Assembly: GCF_943371865.1 (NCBI RefSeq)
Contig: NZ_CALRWL010000013.1
Coordinates: 56,589 to 120,588 of the forward strand
Source: Azorhizobium sp943371865
GTDB lineage: Bacteria > Pseudomonadota > Alphaproteobacteria > Rhizobiales > Xanthobacteraceae
Length of the DNA: 64,000 nt
Direction of reading: 5' to 3'
Part shown: positions 35,112 to 44,520 of the stretch, one piece after another
Position numbering within the stretch: the stretch's first letter is position 1
How the letters are laid out: each line of letters starts with the position of its first letter
Program-made: the position numbers and the translations under genes
The notes under the pieces: generated by a model
Seen by the model: only the letters and a program-made list of their open reading frames with translations
Databases searched by the model: none
What the model was told of the DNA's origin: nothing

Positions 35112-36610
35112 CGCGTCCCTCCTTTTTGTTCCGCCACCAGCTGGCGGGGCAGCGTCACCTTGAACACCGTGCCATGCCCCAGCTCGGACTCCAGCGTGAT
35201 CCCGCCACCGAGACGGCGAACCAGTGTGCGCACATGGGCCAGTCCAATGCCCTCACCGGGCCGATCCTGCGGGCCCGAGCGGCGGAACAGCTCGAACACC
35301 CGCGCGCGATCTCCAGGATCGATGCCGCGGCCATTGTCGCGCACCAGATAGGTGACGTAGCCCACGGTCTGCTTTGCCGACACCTCAATGAGCCCTGGTA
35401 CATCAGCTCGCAGGTATTTTACAGCATTATCCATGAGATTTGTGAATATCTGCTCCAATGCCATGCGGTCACTGACGATGGGAGGTATCTTCGATACTGT
35501 GACCTTGGCATTCCGGTCCATCAACTGATGGGCCATGGTGGCGGCAATGCCCTCCACCAATTCGCCCATGTCCACGGTACTGGGCACGAACTCTTTGCGG
35601 CCCTGGCGGGAGAGTTCGAGAATCGCATTGATGAGGCGGTCCATCTTGGTGATGGAGGCCTTGATGAAACCGAACGCTTCCTCGAAGTCGCGGTTCATCT
35701 CCTCGTCCTCGGCGGCATCGCTTTCGCCCGCCTTGTCCCGCAGAGCGGCGATGCGGAAGAACAGATCGGTGCGCAAATTCTCCAGTTCGCTGGTGAAGCC
35801 CATGATGTTCACCAGCGGCGAGCGCAGATCATGGCTGACGATATAAGCGAAGCTCTGGATCTCGTTATTGGCCTCCTGAAGGTCCGCGGTGCGCTCGGCC
35901 ACCCGCTGCTCCAGGATCACATTGGCGTTCTCCACCTGCCGTTTCGCCGCCCGCAGGGCGTCTGCGGCGCGGCTGCTGAGGCGCAGGGCCACGGCGGCGA
36001 TGGCGATGATGGCGACGACGCCGGCCAGATTGACCACCAGCAGCCAGGTGCCGGAGACGTGGGACGAAGCGCTGCGCGCGTCGAGCACCTCCTGCTCCTG
36101 GCGCTGCATCTGCTGGATGATGTCGGTGATGGCGCGGGTGAGCTGCTCGCCGCGGTCGGTGCGAATCACCGCCAGCGCGCCCACATCGTCGCCGGCGCGC
36201 CGCAAGGTGATGGTGTGGCGCAACTCGTCCAGCTTGGCCTGGACCTGGATCACCAATTTGTCCGCGGACACCCTGCGACCGCTATCTCCTGCCGCGCTCA
36301 GGCGGATCTGGTCGAGGGCGGGACCCAACTCCTGGATCGATCCGTCAAACGACGAGAGATAGGCCTGATCGCCGGTCAGCATGTAGCCGCGTTGGGAACT
36401 CTCCGCCCGCAGCACCAGGGCCTGGATGCGGGACAGCACGTTTTCCAACAGCAGGGTCTGGGTCACCTGGGCGGCATCGTCGCGGGAGCGATTGACCAGG
36501 AAGATGGACGCGACGCTGATGGCGATCAGAATGGCGAACCCGACCGCCAGCACCAAAGGCTGGTTGAGCAGGCGGCGGGTGGAGGGGGGCATCGGGGCAG
36601 CAACCGTCAC
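35096..36610 (-). CDS. Membrane sensor histidine kinase with CHASE3 domain
   Basis: 504 residues. TM1 is at about 19-40, followed by a periplasmic CHASE3 helical sensor (RAESSQRGYMLTGDQAYLSSF is its core) and TM2 at about 189-209. A coiled linker leads to HisKA with His260 (FAYIVSHDLRSPL), then HATPase_c with N-box NLMDNAVKYL, DNGRGID and GEGIGLAHV. It is the first gene of a three-gene signalling operon. This kinase architecture is often paired with Rcp1-like regulators. The start is GTG at 36610; an ATG six codons later is an alternative. Confidence 0.9.
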   Translation of the reverse strand: MTVAAPMPPSTRRLLNQPLVLAVGFAILIAISVASIFLVNRSRDDAAQVTQTLLLENVLSRIQALVLRAESSQRGYMLTGDQAYLSSFDGSIQELGPALDQIRLSAAGDSGRRVSADKLVIQVQAKLDELRHTITLRRAGDDVGALAVIRTDRGEQLTRAITDIIQQMQRQEQEVLDARSASSHVSGTWLLVVNLAGVVAIIAIAAVALRLSSRAADALRAAKRQVENANVILEQRVAERTADLQEANNEIQSFAYIVSHDLRSPLVNIMGFTSELENLRTDLFFRIAALRDKAGESDAAEDEEMNRDFEEAFGFIKASITKMDRLINAILELSRQGRKEFVPSTVDMGELVEGIAATMAHQLMDRNAKVTVSKIPPIVSDRMALEQIFTNLMDNAVKYLRADVPGLIEVSAKQTVGYVTYLVRDNGRGIDPGDRARVFELFRRSGPQDRPGEGIGLAHVRTLVRRLGGGITLESELGHGTVFKVTLPRQLVAEQKGGTRWLST

Positions 36611-36872
36611 GATCGGTCGGCCCCCGGCGCTACCGGCTGCGGGGGCAGCGGGACCACCCCATGCCCGGCGCGCACGGCCGTCCGGGGCCCGCGGCGGTGC
36701 CGCCGCACGGTTCCCGCCGCGCCGCTGCCGCGGCGCCCGCCGATGCTCATCGTTTCACCCAAGGCTGCTGCTCCCAAGATCGCGTCCCTGATGGAAAAGC
36801 TCCGCTGAAGCTTGTAGGTTCCATGCGGTCGCGCTTGGATGGCTGCGAAAGATAGTTTTTTGTTGGAGCATC

Positions 36873-38258
36873 ATGCAAGGGTCAGAGCGCGAGAGGTCCG
36901 ACGCGGACCAAGGCATCGCGGCCGCCGGCGGTGAGGCGGCCAATTACCTCCACACCTTCGGCGTTCCCGATGTGGTGGAAGTGCTGTTGCCCGATACCAG
37001 CGGCGTGCTGCGCGGCAAATGGGTGCCAGGCCACGCCATGGAGAAGATCTGGAAGGATGGGGTCGCCATTCCCCAATCCATCTTCGGCCTCGACATCTGG
37101 GGTGGCGAGGTGGACTCCACCGGCATCCATATCGAGACCGGTGATCGCGACGGCATCTGCCGCCCGGTGCCGGGCACGCTGAAGCCGGTGCCCTGGTCGC
37201 CGCAGCCCGCTGCCCAGGTGCTGCTCACCATGTTCAAGCCCGACGGCGCCCCCTGGATGCTGGACCCGCGCCAGCAACTGGTGGCCCAGGTGGATCGGGC
37301 CGCCAAGCTGGGCTTCACGCCCACGGTGGCGTTCGAGCTGGAATTCTATCTGATGAAGCCCGGCGCGCCCGGGGCGGTGCCCGAGCCGGTGTTTCCGGCC
37401 ACCGGGCAGGCGCGGCAGAACATGTATGCCATGTCCGATCTGGACGCCTTTGCCGACGTACTGCACGAAATGCGCGCCGCCGCCGTGATCCAGGGCCTGC
37501 CGGCCGACACGGTGATTTCCGAGGCGGCGCCGGGGCAGTTCGAGATCAATCTCTACCATCGCCCCGATCCGCTGGCGGCGGCCGACGAGGCCATCCTGCT
37601 GCGGCGATTGATCGATGGGGTGGCCCGCAAGCACGGCCTGCGCGCCACCTTCATGGCCAAGCCGCTGGCGGATTTCGCCGGCAACGGCATGCATGTGCAT
37701 GTGAGCCTGGGCGACGGGGCGGGCGGGAATGCGTTCGCCCGGCCCGATGGCGCCGGCGACCGTCTGCTGCGCCATGCGGCCGGCGGGCTTTTGGCCACCA
37801 TGGCGGACAGCCTGCTGTTCTTTGTGCCGAGTTATAATGGCTATCGCCGGCTGGTGCCGGCCAGTTACGCCCCCACCGGCATCAGCTGGGGCTTCGACAA
37901 CCGCTCGGTGGCGGTGCGGGTGCCCAATGGCCCGCCGGCGGCGCGGCGCCTGGAGCATCGCATCGCCGGGGCGGAGGCCCATCCCCATCTGGTGCTCGCC
38001 GCCATCCTGGCGGGCATGATGGAGGGTATCGAGCGGGAGATCGAGCCGCCGCCGCCCCTGACGGGCAATGCGTTCGAAGGCGAAACCGAGCGCCTCTCGC
38101 CCTATATGGCGGAGGCGGTGGCCCGGTTCCTGGCTTCGGACTATATCGGCCGCACCTTCGGCGCCGACTATCAGCGCATCTATGGGGTGATGAAGCGGGA
38201 GGAACTGGCCGCCTTCACCCGCGCCATCCTGCCGCTGGAGTATGAGACCTATCTGTGA
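36873..38258 (+). CDS. Glutamine synthetase family protein, gamma-glutamylpolyamine synthetase-like
   Basis: 461 residues. The glutamine synthetase fold is shown by VAFELEFYLMKPG (catalytic Glu cluster), EAAPGQFEINLYH, HVHVSLGDG as the ATP/metal region, and NRSVAVRVPNG for the glutamate-binding arginine. The length and the N-terminal segment (VEVLLPDTSGVLRGKWV) fit the PuuA/GlnA-III-like branch, which ligates glutamate to putrescine or another amine rather than ammonia. No other Puu gene is adjacent. GGAG lies five bases before the ATG. Confidence 0.85.
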   Translation: MQGSERERSDADQGIAAAGGEAANYLHTFGVPDVVEVLLPDTSGVLRGKWVPGHAMEKIWKDGVAIPQSIFGLDIWGGEVDSTGIHIETGDRDGICRPVPGTLKPVPWSPQPAAQVLLTMFKPDGAPWMLDPRQQLVAQVDRAAKLGFTPTVAFELEFYLMKPGAPGAVPEPVFPATGQARQNMYAMSDLDAFADVLHEMRAAAVIQGLPADTVISEAAPGQFEINLYHRPDPLAAADEAILLRRLIDGVARKHGLRATFMAKPLADFAGNGMHVHVSLGDGAGGNAFARPDGAGDRLLRHAAGGLLATMADSLLFFVPSYNGYRRLVPASYAPTGISWGFDNRSVAVRVPNGPPAARRLEHRIAGAEAHPHLVLAAILAGMMEGIEREIEPPPPLTGNAFEGETERLSPYMAEAVARFLASDYIGRTFGADYQRIYGVMKREELAAFTRAILPLEYETYL

Positions 38259-38366
38259 GGCGGGGAGGGGGCTCCGGGGCCGCGCGGGCAATACCGCCTG
38301 ATCGGGAGTGGGCCTCGGGTTCTCCGTGCATGATCTGCACGGATAAAATGGGGAACAAGCGTCCCA

Positions 38367-38394
38367 TTGGATCGTTGTGTTAAGGTTTTATGAT
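38367..38394 (+). promoter_or_regulatory. Possible promoter of the autotransporter gene
   Basis: TTGGAT (38367-38372), 16 bases, then TATGAT (38389-38394) in an AT-rich stretch about 65 bases before the start codon. The -10 box matches five of six consensus positions. Confidence 0.35.
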
Positions 38395-38459
38395 ACCTTG
38401 TTTCTGACGTTGACCGGCTTTTCATTGTCTGCTTAGCCTGCGGGCTCCGGATCGGGCAG

Positions 38460-41400
38460 ATGGTGGGGGCCATGGCCAATCGTGACAATGCGCTGCGTCG
38501 GGCGACCTCTGTTAAGAGGCGACCGCTCTGTTCCGGTGTTGTGGTCGCCGCATGCGGCGCCGCCGCGCTCCTGGGGCCGGACATGGCGCGCGCCGCCAAC
38601 TGGACCTTGTACGACAGCTATACCCAGTCCTACTCCGTGGGTTATGCCAGCCAGGGCAATCCAAACCTCACCCTGAAGGATGCCTTGGCCGGTGGTGGGC
38701 TGCTGTCGCTGGCGGTCAAGGTCAATGGCGGAAATACCCTGTTCCCGACCATGGATACGGGATCCACCGGCGTCGCCATCAGCGCGAATCTGCTCTCCCT
38801 CGCTTCCCCCTCCGGCGAGCAGGGCTGGGTATTCTACAATTCGACCGGCCTGTTGCTGACCGGGGTCTACAACACGGTCACGCTGACCTTGCTGGGCGGC
38901 AAGGACGCGGCGGGAAATCCCGCCACGGTGGAGGCGACGCTGCCCATTCTGGTGGTGACCGGCGCCACCTGCCTGGGCATCGGCGCCAATGCCCAGGATT
39001 GCAACGCCGGCAACGGCCAGAGCAATACGCTGATGATGGGCGTCGGCTTCGACCGCAACACCATGGGCACCGGCGCGGTCAACACCTCCAACCCCTCAGC
39101 GGCGGCCAGCTATCTGAACAACGCGCCCACCACCTCCCAGGCCTATAATCCGTTCCTCAACATCGCCGGCATGTCCTCGGGCGACCTGCGGCGGGGCTAT
39201 ATCGTCACCCCCGACGGCGTCGCGCTGGGGCTGACCGCCGCCAACACCTCCGCCGCCGCCTACACCTATGGCCAACTGGCCCTGGCCAGCGCCGGTCAGA
39301 ACGGCGCCGCCAACAACTGGCAGGCGGTGCAGGCCACGGTGACCGCCGGCACGGTGCGCGGCACCGGCACCTTGCTGATGGATACGGGGGTGAGCGATGC
39401 CTTCATCGGCCTGCCCGGCGCGCCCACCACCCAGGCGGCGAACGGCACGCTGGTGACCTTGAGCCTGGTGGGCGGCAGCGCCACCTATAGCTTCGTGGTG
39501 GGTGACACCGCCAATCCGCAGACCCCGAACCCGGTCTATCTGTTCAATCCGGCCAGCACCTTCGTGAATTCCAGCCTGCACACCTATGCCGGCTTCAACG
39601 TGCTGTTCGATGCGGATGGCGGCTTCGTCGGCATCGCCGCCAACGGCTTTTCCGGCGCCACCAATGCGGCGGTGACGCAACTGATTGCCGCCAGCGGCAC
39701 CCTGGCCCTGACCCAGGATTTCGCCACCGACCTGCCGGTGCTGCTGTTGAGCGCCAGCACAATTTCGACCCCGGCTACCGCCACCTTCAACAGCAGCATT
39801 TTCGGGGCGGGCAGCCTCACCCTGGCCGGCGGCACCATCATTCTGAACGGCGCGGTAAGCCACACCGGCGGCACGCTGGTGAGCCGGGGCGCCTCCGTGC
39901 TCAATGGCACGCTCACCGGCTCGCTCACCATCGCCCCCGCCGGCACCTTCCAGAATGCCAGCAACGGCTATGCGGTGGCCGCCGGCCAGACGCTGGCCAA
40001 TGCCGGCACCTTCCTCGGTGCCCTGAGCGGCGCGGCCCTGGTCAATGCGGGCACGCTGATCAACAGCGGCTCGCTGGCGGGCAATGTGAGCAGCACCGGC
40101 AGCTTCACCAACAGCGGCACGGTGTCCGGCACCGTCACCACCTCCGGCAGCTTCACCAACAGCGGGCGGGTGGGCGCGCTGCTGACCAATTCCGGAACCG
40201 CCACCAACACCGGCACCGGAACCTTGTCCGGCGGCGTGAGCAATAGCGGAACCTTCCTCAATGCCGGCCTGATCTCCGGGACGGTCAGCACGTCGGGCAC
40301 CTTCACCACCAGCGGCGTGGTGACGGGAGCGCTGAGCAATAGTGGCATCCTGATCAACAGTGGCACGCTGGCCGGCACCGTCACCAATACCGGCGCCTTG
40401 GCCAACAACGGCACCATCTCCGGGACGCTGGACAATGGCGGCACCTTGTCAGGCAACGGCAGCGTGGGGGTGCTGGCGGTGCGCTCCGGCGCGGTGGTGT
40501 CGCCGGGCAATTCCATCGGCACCACCATCGTGGCCGGCAATGCCACGTTCCAGCCGGGTTCTGCTTTGCTGGTGGAACTGGGCGCGCCCGGCGAGTCCGA
40601 CCGCCTGGTGGTGGGCGGCACCCTGACCGCGGGCGGAGCGTCCATGGTGCTGGTGCCCGGCGCCGGCTTCACGCCGCAACTGGGCGCGACCTATGCGGTG
40701 ATCAGCGCCGGGGCCATCGCCTCGAACTTCACCGTCTCCAGCGCCGCCTTCGGCAGCGTCGGGGCGCTCTATCCCTTCCTGGGCGGCTCGCTGGCGGGCG
40801 GCACCTTGACCTTGAACCGCAGTGCCGTGCCGTTCGCCGCTTATGCCCGCACCCGCAATGAAGCGGCGGTGGCGGTGGCGGCAGAGACGCTGCCGCTGTC
40901 CTCATCCCTGGCCCAGAGCCTGGCGACCTTGCCCAGCACGGCAGTGCCGGGGGTGTTCACCACGCTGTCGGGGGAGGCCTATGCCTCGGCCCAGAGCGTG
41001 CTGCAGACCCAGTCGTCTTACGTGCGCGGGGCGGTGATCGGTCGCCTGAGCCAGGCCGCCGATGGGGCGCTCGCCGGTGGTCCGCGTGCGGTGGCGCTGG
41101 ATGCCTCCGGCGCGACGCTGTGGGGCCAAGCCTATGGCGGCTGGGGCAGCACGGCAAGCGACGGCAACGCCTCCGCGGTCACCCGCTCCATCGGCGGCTT
41201 CCTCATGGGGCTTGATGGCAAGGTGGGCGAGTGGCGGCTGGGCCTTGCCGGCGGCTATGGCCAGTCCGATTTCAGCCTGGACAGCGCGCCCGGCAGCGGC
41301 TCGAGCGACACGTACGACATCGCGCTCTATGCCGGGCGCCGCTTCGGCGGCGATGCCAATGGCGCCTTCACCCTGCGGGCCGGCCTCGCCTATAGCTGGC

Positions 41401-41987
41401 ACGATCTGCAGGTGAACCGCACCGCCGTGGTGCCGGGGCAGGCGGCCGGGCTGTCGCAGGCCTATGGAGCGGGCTATGGCGCCACCACCGCCCAGGCGTT
41501 CGGCGAGCTGGGCTATGCCTTCGCGCTGAAGGGCGCGGGGGCGCCGCTGACCGTGGAACCGTTCGCCGGCCTGTCCTATGTGGCGCTCGCCACCAACGGC
41601 TTCACCGAGACTCCGAGCCCGGCCACCCTTGGGCCGTCGGCGCTGACCGCGCAGTCCAGTACGTTCGACACGCTCTCCACCACGCTCGGCGTGCGGGCGT
41701 CCACGGTGCTCGCCATGGGCGCGGCGCCGCCGCTGACCCTGTCCGGGACATTGGGCTGGCAGCACGCATTCGGCGATCTCACCCCCACCACCACCTTCGC
41801 CTTCGCCGCTGGCTCGCTGCCGTTCACGGTGGCCGGTGCGCCTTTGGCGCAAGATGCCTTGGTGCTGGGCGCGGGGATCGGGGCGAAGCTGGGCGAGACG
41901 CTGGAGGTCAGCCTCGCCTATAGCGGCCAATTGGCCTCCGGCATGAGCGAGAATGCGGTCAAGGGCACCCTGGCCTGGAAGTTCTGA
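38460..41987 (+). CDS. Autotransporter with predicted pepsin-like aspartic protease passenger
   Basis: 1175 residues from 38460, or 1171 from ATG 38472, which has the better ribosome site (numbers below use 38460). A signal peptide ends near AARAA (about residue 45). The passenger N-terminus (about 46-440) has two hydrophobic-hydrophobic-Asp-Thr-Gly motifs, TMDTGSTGVAIS with Asp99 and LLMDTGVSDAFIGL with Asp308. Their 209-residue spacing suits the two lobes of pepsin-type proteases. Residues about 450-670 are short Ser/Gly/Thr/Asn repeats of the type NSGTLAGTVTNTG, forming a beta-helix stalk. The classical linker PGNSIGTTIVAG follows. The beta-barrel spans about 880-1175 and ends in Phe (GTLAWKF). 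Type V secretion is clear; protease activity is inferred from motifs. Confidence 0.88.
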   Translation: MVGAMANRDNALRRATSVKRRPLCSGVVVAACGAAALLGPDMARAANWTLYDSYTQSYSVGYASQGNPNLTLKDALAGGGLLSLAVKVNGGNTLFPTMDTGSTGVAISANLLSLASPSGEQGWVFYNSTGLLLTGVYNTVTLTLLGGKDAAGNPATVEATLPILVVTGATCLGIGANAQDCNAGNGQSNTLMMGVGFDRNTMGTGAVNTSNPSAAASYLNNAPTTSQAYNPFLNIAGMSSGDLRRGYIVTPDGVALGLTAANTSAAAYTYGQLALASAGQNGAANNWQAVQATVTAGTVRGTGTLLMDTGVSDAFIGLPGAPTTQAANGTLVTLSLVGGSATYSFVVGDTANPQTPNPVYLFNPASTFVNSSLHTYAGFNVLFDADGGFVGIAANGFSGATNAAVTQLIAASGTLALTQDFATDLPVLLLSASTISTPATATFNSSIFGAGSLTLAGGTIILNGAVSHTGGTLVSRGASVLNGTLTGSLTIAPAGTFQNASNGYAVAAGQTLANAGTFLGALSGAALVNAGTLINSGSLAGNVSSTGSFTNSGTVSGTVTTSGSFTNSGRVGALLTNSGTATNTGTGTLSGGVSNSGTFLNAGLISGTVSTSGTFTTSGVVTGALSNSGILINSGTLAGTVTNTGALANNGTISGTLDNGGTLSGNGSVGVLAVRSGAVVSPGNSIGTTIVAGNATFQPGSALLVELGAPGESDRLVVGGTLTAGGASMVLVPGAGFTPQLGATYAVISAGAIASNFTVSSAAFGSVGALYPFLGGSLAGGTLTLNRSAVPFAAYARTRNEAAVAVAAETLPLSSSLAQSLATLPSTAVPGVFTTLSGEAYASAQSVLQTQSSYVRGAVIGRLSQAADGALAGGPRAVALDASGATLWGQAYGGWGSTASDGNASAVTRSIGGFLMGLDGKVGEWRLGLAGGYGQSDFSLDSAPGSGSSDTYDIALYAGRRFGGDANGAFTLRAGLAYSWHDLQVNRTAVVPGQAAGLSQAYGAGYGATTAQAFGELGYAFALKGAGAPLTVEPFAGLSYVALATNGFTETPSPATLGPSALTAQSSTFDTLSTTLGVRASTVLAMGAAPPLTLSGTLGWQHAFGDLTPTTTFAFAAGSLPFTVAGAPLAQDALVLGAGIGAKLGETLEVSLAYSGQLASGMSENAVKGTLAWKF
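40098..40171 (+). repeat. Short direct repeats in the autotransporter stalk
   Basis: GGCAGCTTCACCAACAGCGG occurs at 40098-40117 and again at 40146-40165 within the repeat-rich stalk-coding region. Degenerate copies continue to about 40470. They encode the Ser/Thr/Asn/Gly repeat units. Confidence 0.6.
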
Positions 41988-41992
41988 GTGGT

Positions 41993-42014
41993 CCCCTCCC
42001 GCGTGCGGGAGGGG
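41993..42014. terminator. Hairpin between the convergent autotransporter and binding-protein genes
   Basis: A perfect 10-bp inverted repeat (CCCCTCCCGC and its complement) around GT lies 5 bases after the autotransporter stop. No long T-run; it may serve both strands. Confidence 0.5.
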
Positions 42015-42033
42015 ATAATCGCAGGCTTGAGCC

Positions 42034-43656
42034 TCAGCCCTTGGTGAACTGGCGATAGTCCGGTTCGCGGTGGAACCAGAATTCATAGCCGGACACGCTC
42101 TTCTGCATGGCCACATCGTGGATCGGCTGGTTCAGCGGCACGATGGGCAGGTCCTTCATGGCCAGCGCGATGAACTGCTTCACCGTGGCCTCATATTCCG
42201 CCGGGTCGGAGCTGAAGCGGGCCTTGTCGATCAGCTTGTCCATCTCCGGATTCTTGTAGGCGGAGATGTTGAAGATCGAGTTGTTGCCGTGCAGGTTCCA
42301 GTAGAAATAATACTCCGGATAATCCAGCCAGCCGCTGAACCGATTGAGCGCCATGGGCAGCTCCTTCTTGTTCAGCATGGTGCGCCAGTTGGCGCCGGGG
42401 ATCTTCTCCACCGTGGTGCGGATGCCGATCTTGTTGAGGTTTTCCTGGATCAGCAGGGCGGTGGGCTCGCCCACGGTGGCGGTGCCCACATCGATGGACA
42501 AGGTGGTGTCGAGGCCATTGGGAAAGCCGGCTTCCGCCAGCAGCGCCTTGGCCTTGTCCAGATCGGTCCGGAACGGATAGGGCTGCGGCCACACCGCGCT
42601 CGTGGGCGTGCCGCTGGCGGCGCCATACATGGGCTTGGCGCGGCCGAAGAAGGCATTGTCCTGGATCTGCTGATAGGGCATGGCCCAGGCGATCGCCTCG
42701 CGCAGCTTCACATTGTCGAACGGGGGCTTTGCGGTGTTGAGCGCCACATACCAGAGGCAATTGGGGATCGGCACGCCGACCACCTTCACCTTGTTCTCCT
42801 TGATCAGCTGATCGAAATCCTTCGGCGGCAGGCCGGAGGAGAGATCCGCATCGCCCCGTTCCAGCATGGCGCGGCGGGTGCCGGCGGAGGGCACGTCGCG
42901 AATGATGATGCGGCGGATGCTGGGCATCTTGCCGTTCTTCCAGCCGTCGAAGCGCGACAGCACCGTCTCGGTGCCGGCCTTCCAGCTGTCCACCTTATAG
43001 GCGCCGCCGCCGGCCTCATTGGCCTTCAGCCAGGCCATCGCCCAGGGATCATCCGTGGTGGCGTTTTTTTGGGCGAGGGTGGAGTTGATGATGAACGGCA
43101 CCACCACCGCCACATTGAACAGCAGCATCTTGTCCTTGCGCACATAGTCGATGCGGAAGGTGTGGTCGTCCACCACCACGAACTGCTCTTTCTTCTCCAG
43201 CGAGCCGGCGGACATCTGGAAGGTGGGGAAGCCGCCGACGCTCACCGCGCGGTCGAACGACCATTTCACGTCCTTGGCGGTGACCGGCGTGCCGTCGTGA
43301 AAGGTGGCGTCCTTGCGCAGCATGAAGGTGCAGGACATGCCGTCGGGCGCTTCCTTCCAGCTCTCCGCCAGCTCCGGCGCCAGCGTCGCGCGGTCATAGG
43401 ACAGCGTGCCGTCCGGCAAGGTGACGGCGGCATAGGTCAGCAGGCGGTCATAGACGTTCCAGCTCAGGCCATTGACGGTCTGGTTGGAGCCGACGCCGTG
43501 CATGTCGAGGCTGTTGGGGCCGAGTTCCTGCACCACCAGCAAGGTCTCGTTGCGGTTCTGCTGCGCCGAGGCACCGCCGCCCAGCAGCATGGCAAGCCCC
43601 AGGGTTCCGGTGCCCTGGAGGAGGCTGCGGCGATCAAATTCCATCCCTGCCGGCAT
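42034..43656 (-). CDS. ABC transporter substrate-binding protein, family 5 (oligopeptide/nickel type), Tat-exported
   Basis: 540 residues. The N-terminus carries a twin-arginine signal (FDRRSLLQG, Arg9-Arg10, then GLAMLLGGGASA). Family 5 stretches include LAESWKEAPDGMSCTFMLRK and ATFHDGTPVTAKDVKWSFDR. These periplasmic proteins bind peptides, sugars or metal chelates for Dpp/Opp-type permeases. No permease genes are adjacent, so it is an orphan. The start at 43656 has GGAG nine bases upstream; an in-frame ATG at 43671 has poorer spacing. It is convergent with the autotransporter. Confidence 0.87.
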   Translation of the reverse strand: MPAGMEFDRRSLLQGTGTLGLAMLLGGGASAQQNRNETLLVVQELGPNSLDMHGVGSNQTVNGLSWNVYDRLLTYAAVTLPDGTLSYDRATLAPELAESWKEAPDGMSCTFMLRKDATFHDGTPVTAKDVKWSFDRAVSVGGFPTFQMSAGSLEKKEQFVVVDDHTFRIDYVRKDKMLLFNVAVVVPFIINSTLAQKNATTDDPWAMAWLKANEAGGGAYKVDSWKAGTETVLSRFDGWKNGKMPSIRRIIIRDVPSAGTRRAMLERGDADLSSGLPPKDFDQLIKENKVKVVGVPIPNCLWYVALNTAKPPFDNVKLREAIAWAMPYQQIQDNAFFGRAKPMYGAASGTPTSAVWPQPYPFRTDLDKAKALLAEAGFPNGLDTTLSIDVGTATVGEPTALLIQENLNKIGIRTTVEKIPGANWRTMLNKKELPMALNRFSGWLDYPEYYFYWNLHGNNSIFNISAYKNPEMDKLIDKARFSSDPAEYEATVKQFIALAMKDLPIVPLNQPIHDVAMQKSVSGYEFWFHREPDYRQFTKG

Positions 43657-43790
43657 TCTTGGTTTCTCCATTCTCCACCCGCGCGGACGCGGCGCAGCGG
43701 CTGCGATGCCGCCGCGCAGGAGAAGGGAAAGCAAGTCTTATGCCTGCGGTTGCATTCCCGGCCCGCAGAGGGCGGGGCGAGGAGGGCGCG

Positions 43791-44306
43791 TCAGGAGGCG
43801 CGGCGCAGCGGCGGGGCCGGGGCGTGCGGGATGGCCAGATGCCCGCGCAGCCGGGCATTGACCGCGTCGGACAGATCCGCGGCGTCGCCACAGCCCAGTT
43901 CGTCCGCCAACTGCCGCAACGCCGCCGGGCTGGCGTCCAGCTCCAGCAGCGTCAGGAGATCGGTGGGCGAGTGGCGCCAGTCCAGATGCTCAGCGGCGCG
44001 GGCACCGGCGAGGGCGTCGAGCACCGTGTCGGCACCCGCCGTGCGGCGGGACACCGGGCGCGGCGAGGGGATGGCGCCGAGGACGCCACCGGACATGCCG
44101 CCGGAGGCGCCACCGGACACGCTGCCCGGCGCCGCCGCCAGCGCGGCGGTCAGAGCCGGCGTGGCCGCCGCCGCCGCATGGCGGTCGGTGGGGAAGGGGA
44201 GATGGGGCGCGCCAGCCCCATCATCAGTGGGGGCCAGCGGCGCGGGGGCGGACAGGTCGGCCCCATGCCGGGCAATGGCGGATCGAATGGATGACAGCGT
44301 GCTCAT
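43791..44306 (-). CDS. DUF3597 family protein
   Basis: 171 residues. The C-terminal ~65 residues fit DUF3597: TVLDALAGARAAEHLDWRHS, then DLLTLLELDASPAALRQLA and a final short helix (AVNARLRGHLA). Proteins of this family often have a low-complexity N-terminal half, here rich in Ala/Pro/Gly (GGASGGMSGGV). The C-terminal helical domain is LysM-associated in some bacteria, but no LysM is present here. The function is unknown. It is divergent from the FNR-box small gene and transcribed in the same direction as the binding protein 134 bases downstream. Confidence 0.78.
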   Translation of the reverse strand: MSTLSSIRSAIARHGADLSAPAPLAPTDDGAGAPHLPFPTDRHAAAAATPALTAALAAAPGSVSGGASGGMSGGVLGAIPSPRPVSRRTAGADTVLDALAGARAAEHLDWRHSPTDLLTLLELDASPAALRQLADELGCGDAADLSDAVNARLRGHLAIPHAPAPPLRRAS

Positions 44307-44453
44307 GGCTCCCTCCCAGGATGCCGGGCCTTGGATCGACCCATCAGGTCAACCGGCCCCTGGCAGGGATGTTCCGCCCCGATCGCGGCGGGCGCAAGGC
44401 CCGGATGCGGGCGAGAGCGAGGGCAAGGCGCGGCGGCGAGGCGGGAGGCGGCA

Positions 44454-44467
44454 TTGATCCAGATCAT
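44454..44467 (+). promoter_or_regulatory. FNR/FixK-type binding site
   Basis: TTGATCCAGATCAT matches TTGAT-N4-ATCAA at nine of ten fixed positions. It is centred 60 bases before the ATG at 44521. A class II arrangement (-41.5) would put the start site near 44502, with a possible -10 TAGGCT at 44490-44495. Predicts oxygen-limited induction of the small gene. Confidence 0.6.
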
Positions 44468-44520
44468 GGGCGCCGTGTCCTTCTCTCCCTAGGCTTTCCG
44501 GCATAATCGGAGGCAATGCC

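Noticed and set aside
39810..40470. CRISPR-like or satellite array in the autotransporter
   Set aside because: The repeats are degenerate, in frame and encode a Ser/Gly/Thr/Asn stalk; there are no uniform spacers.
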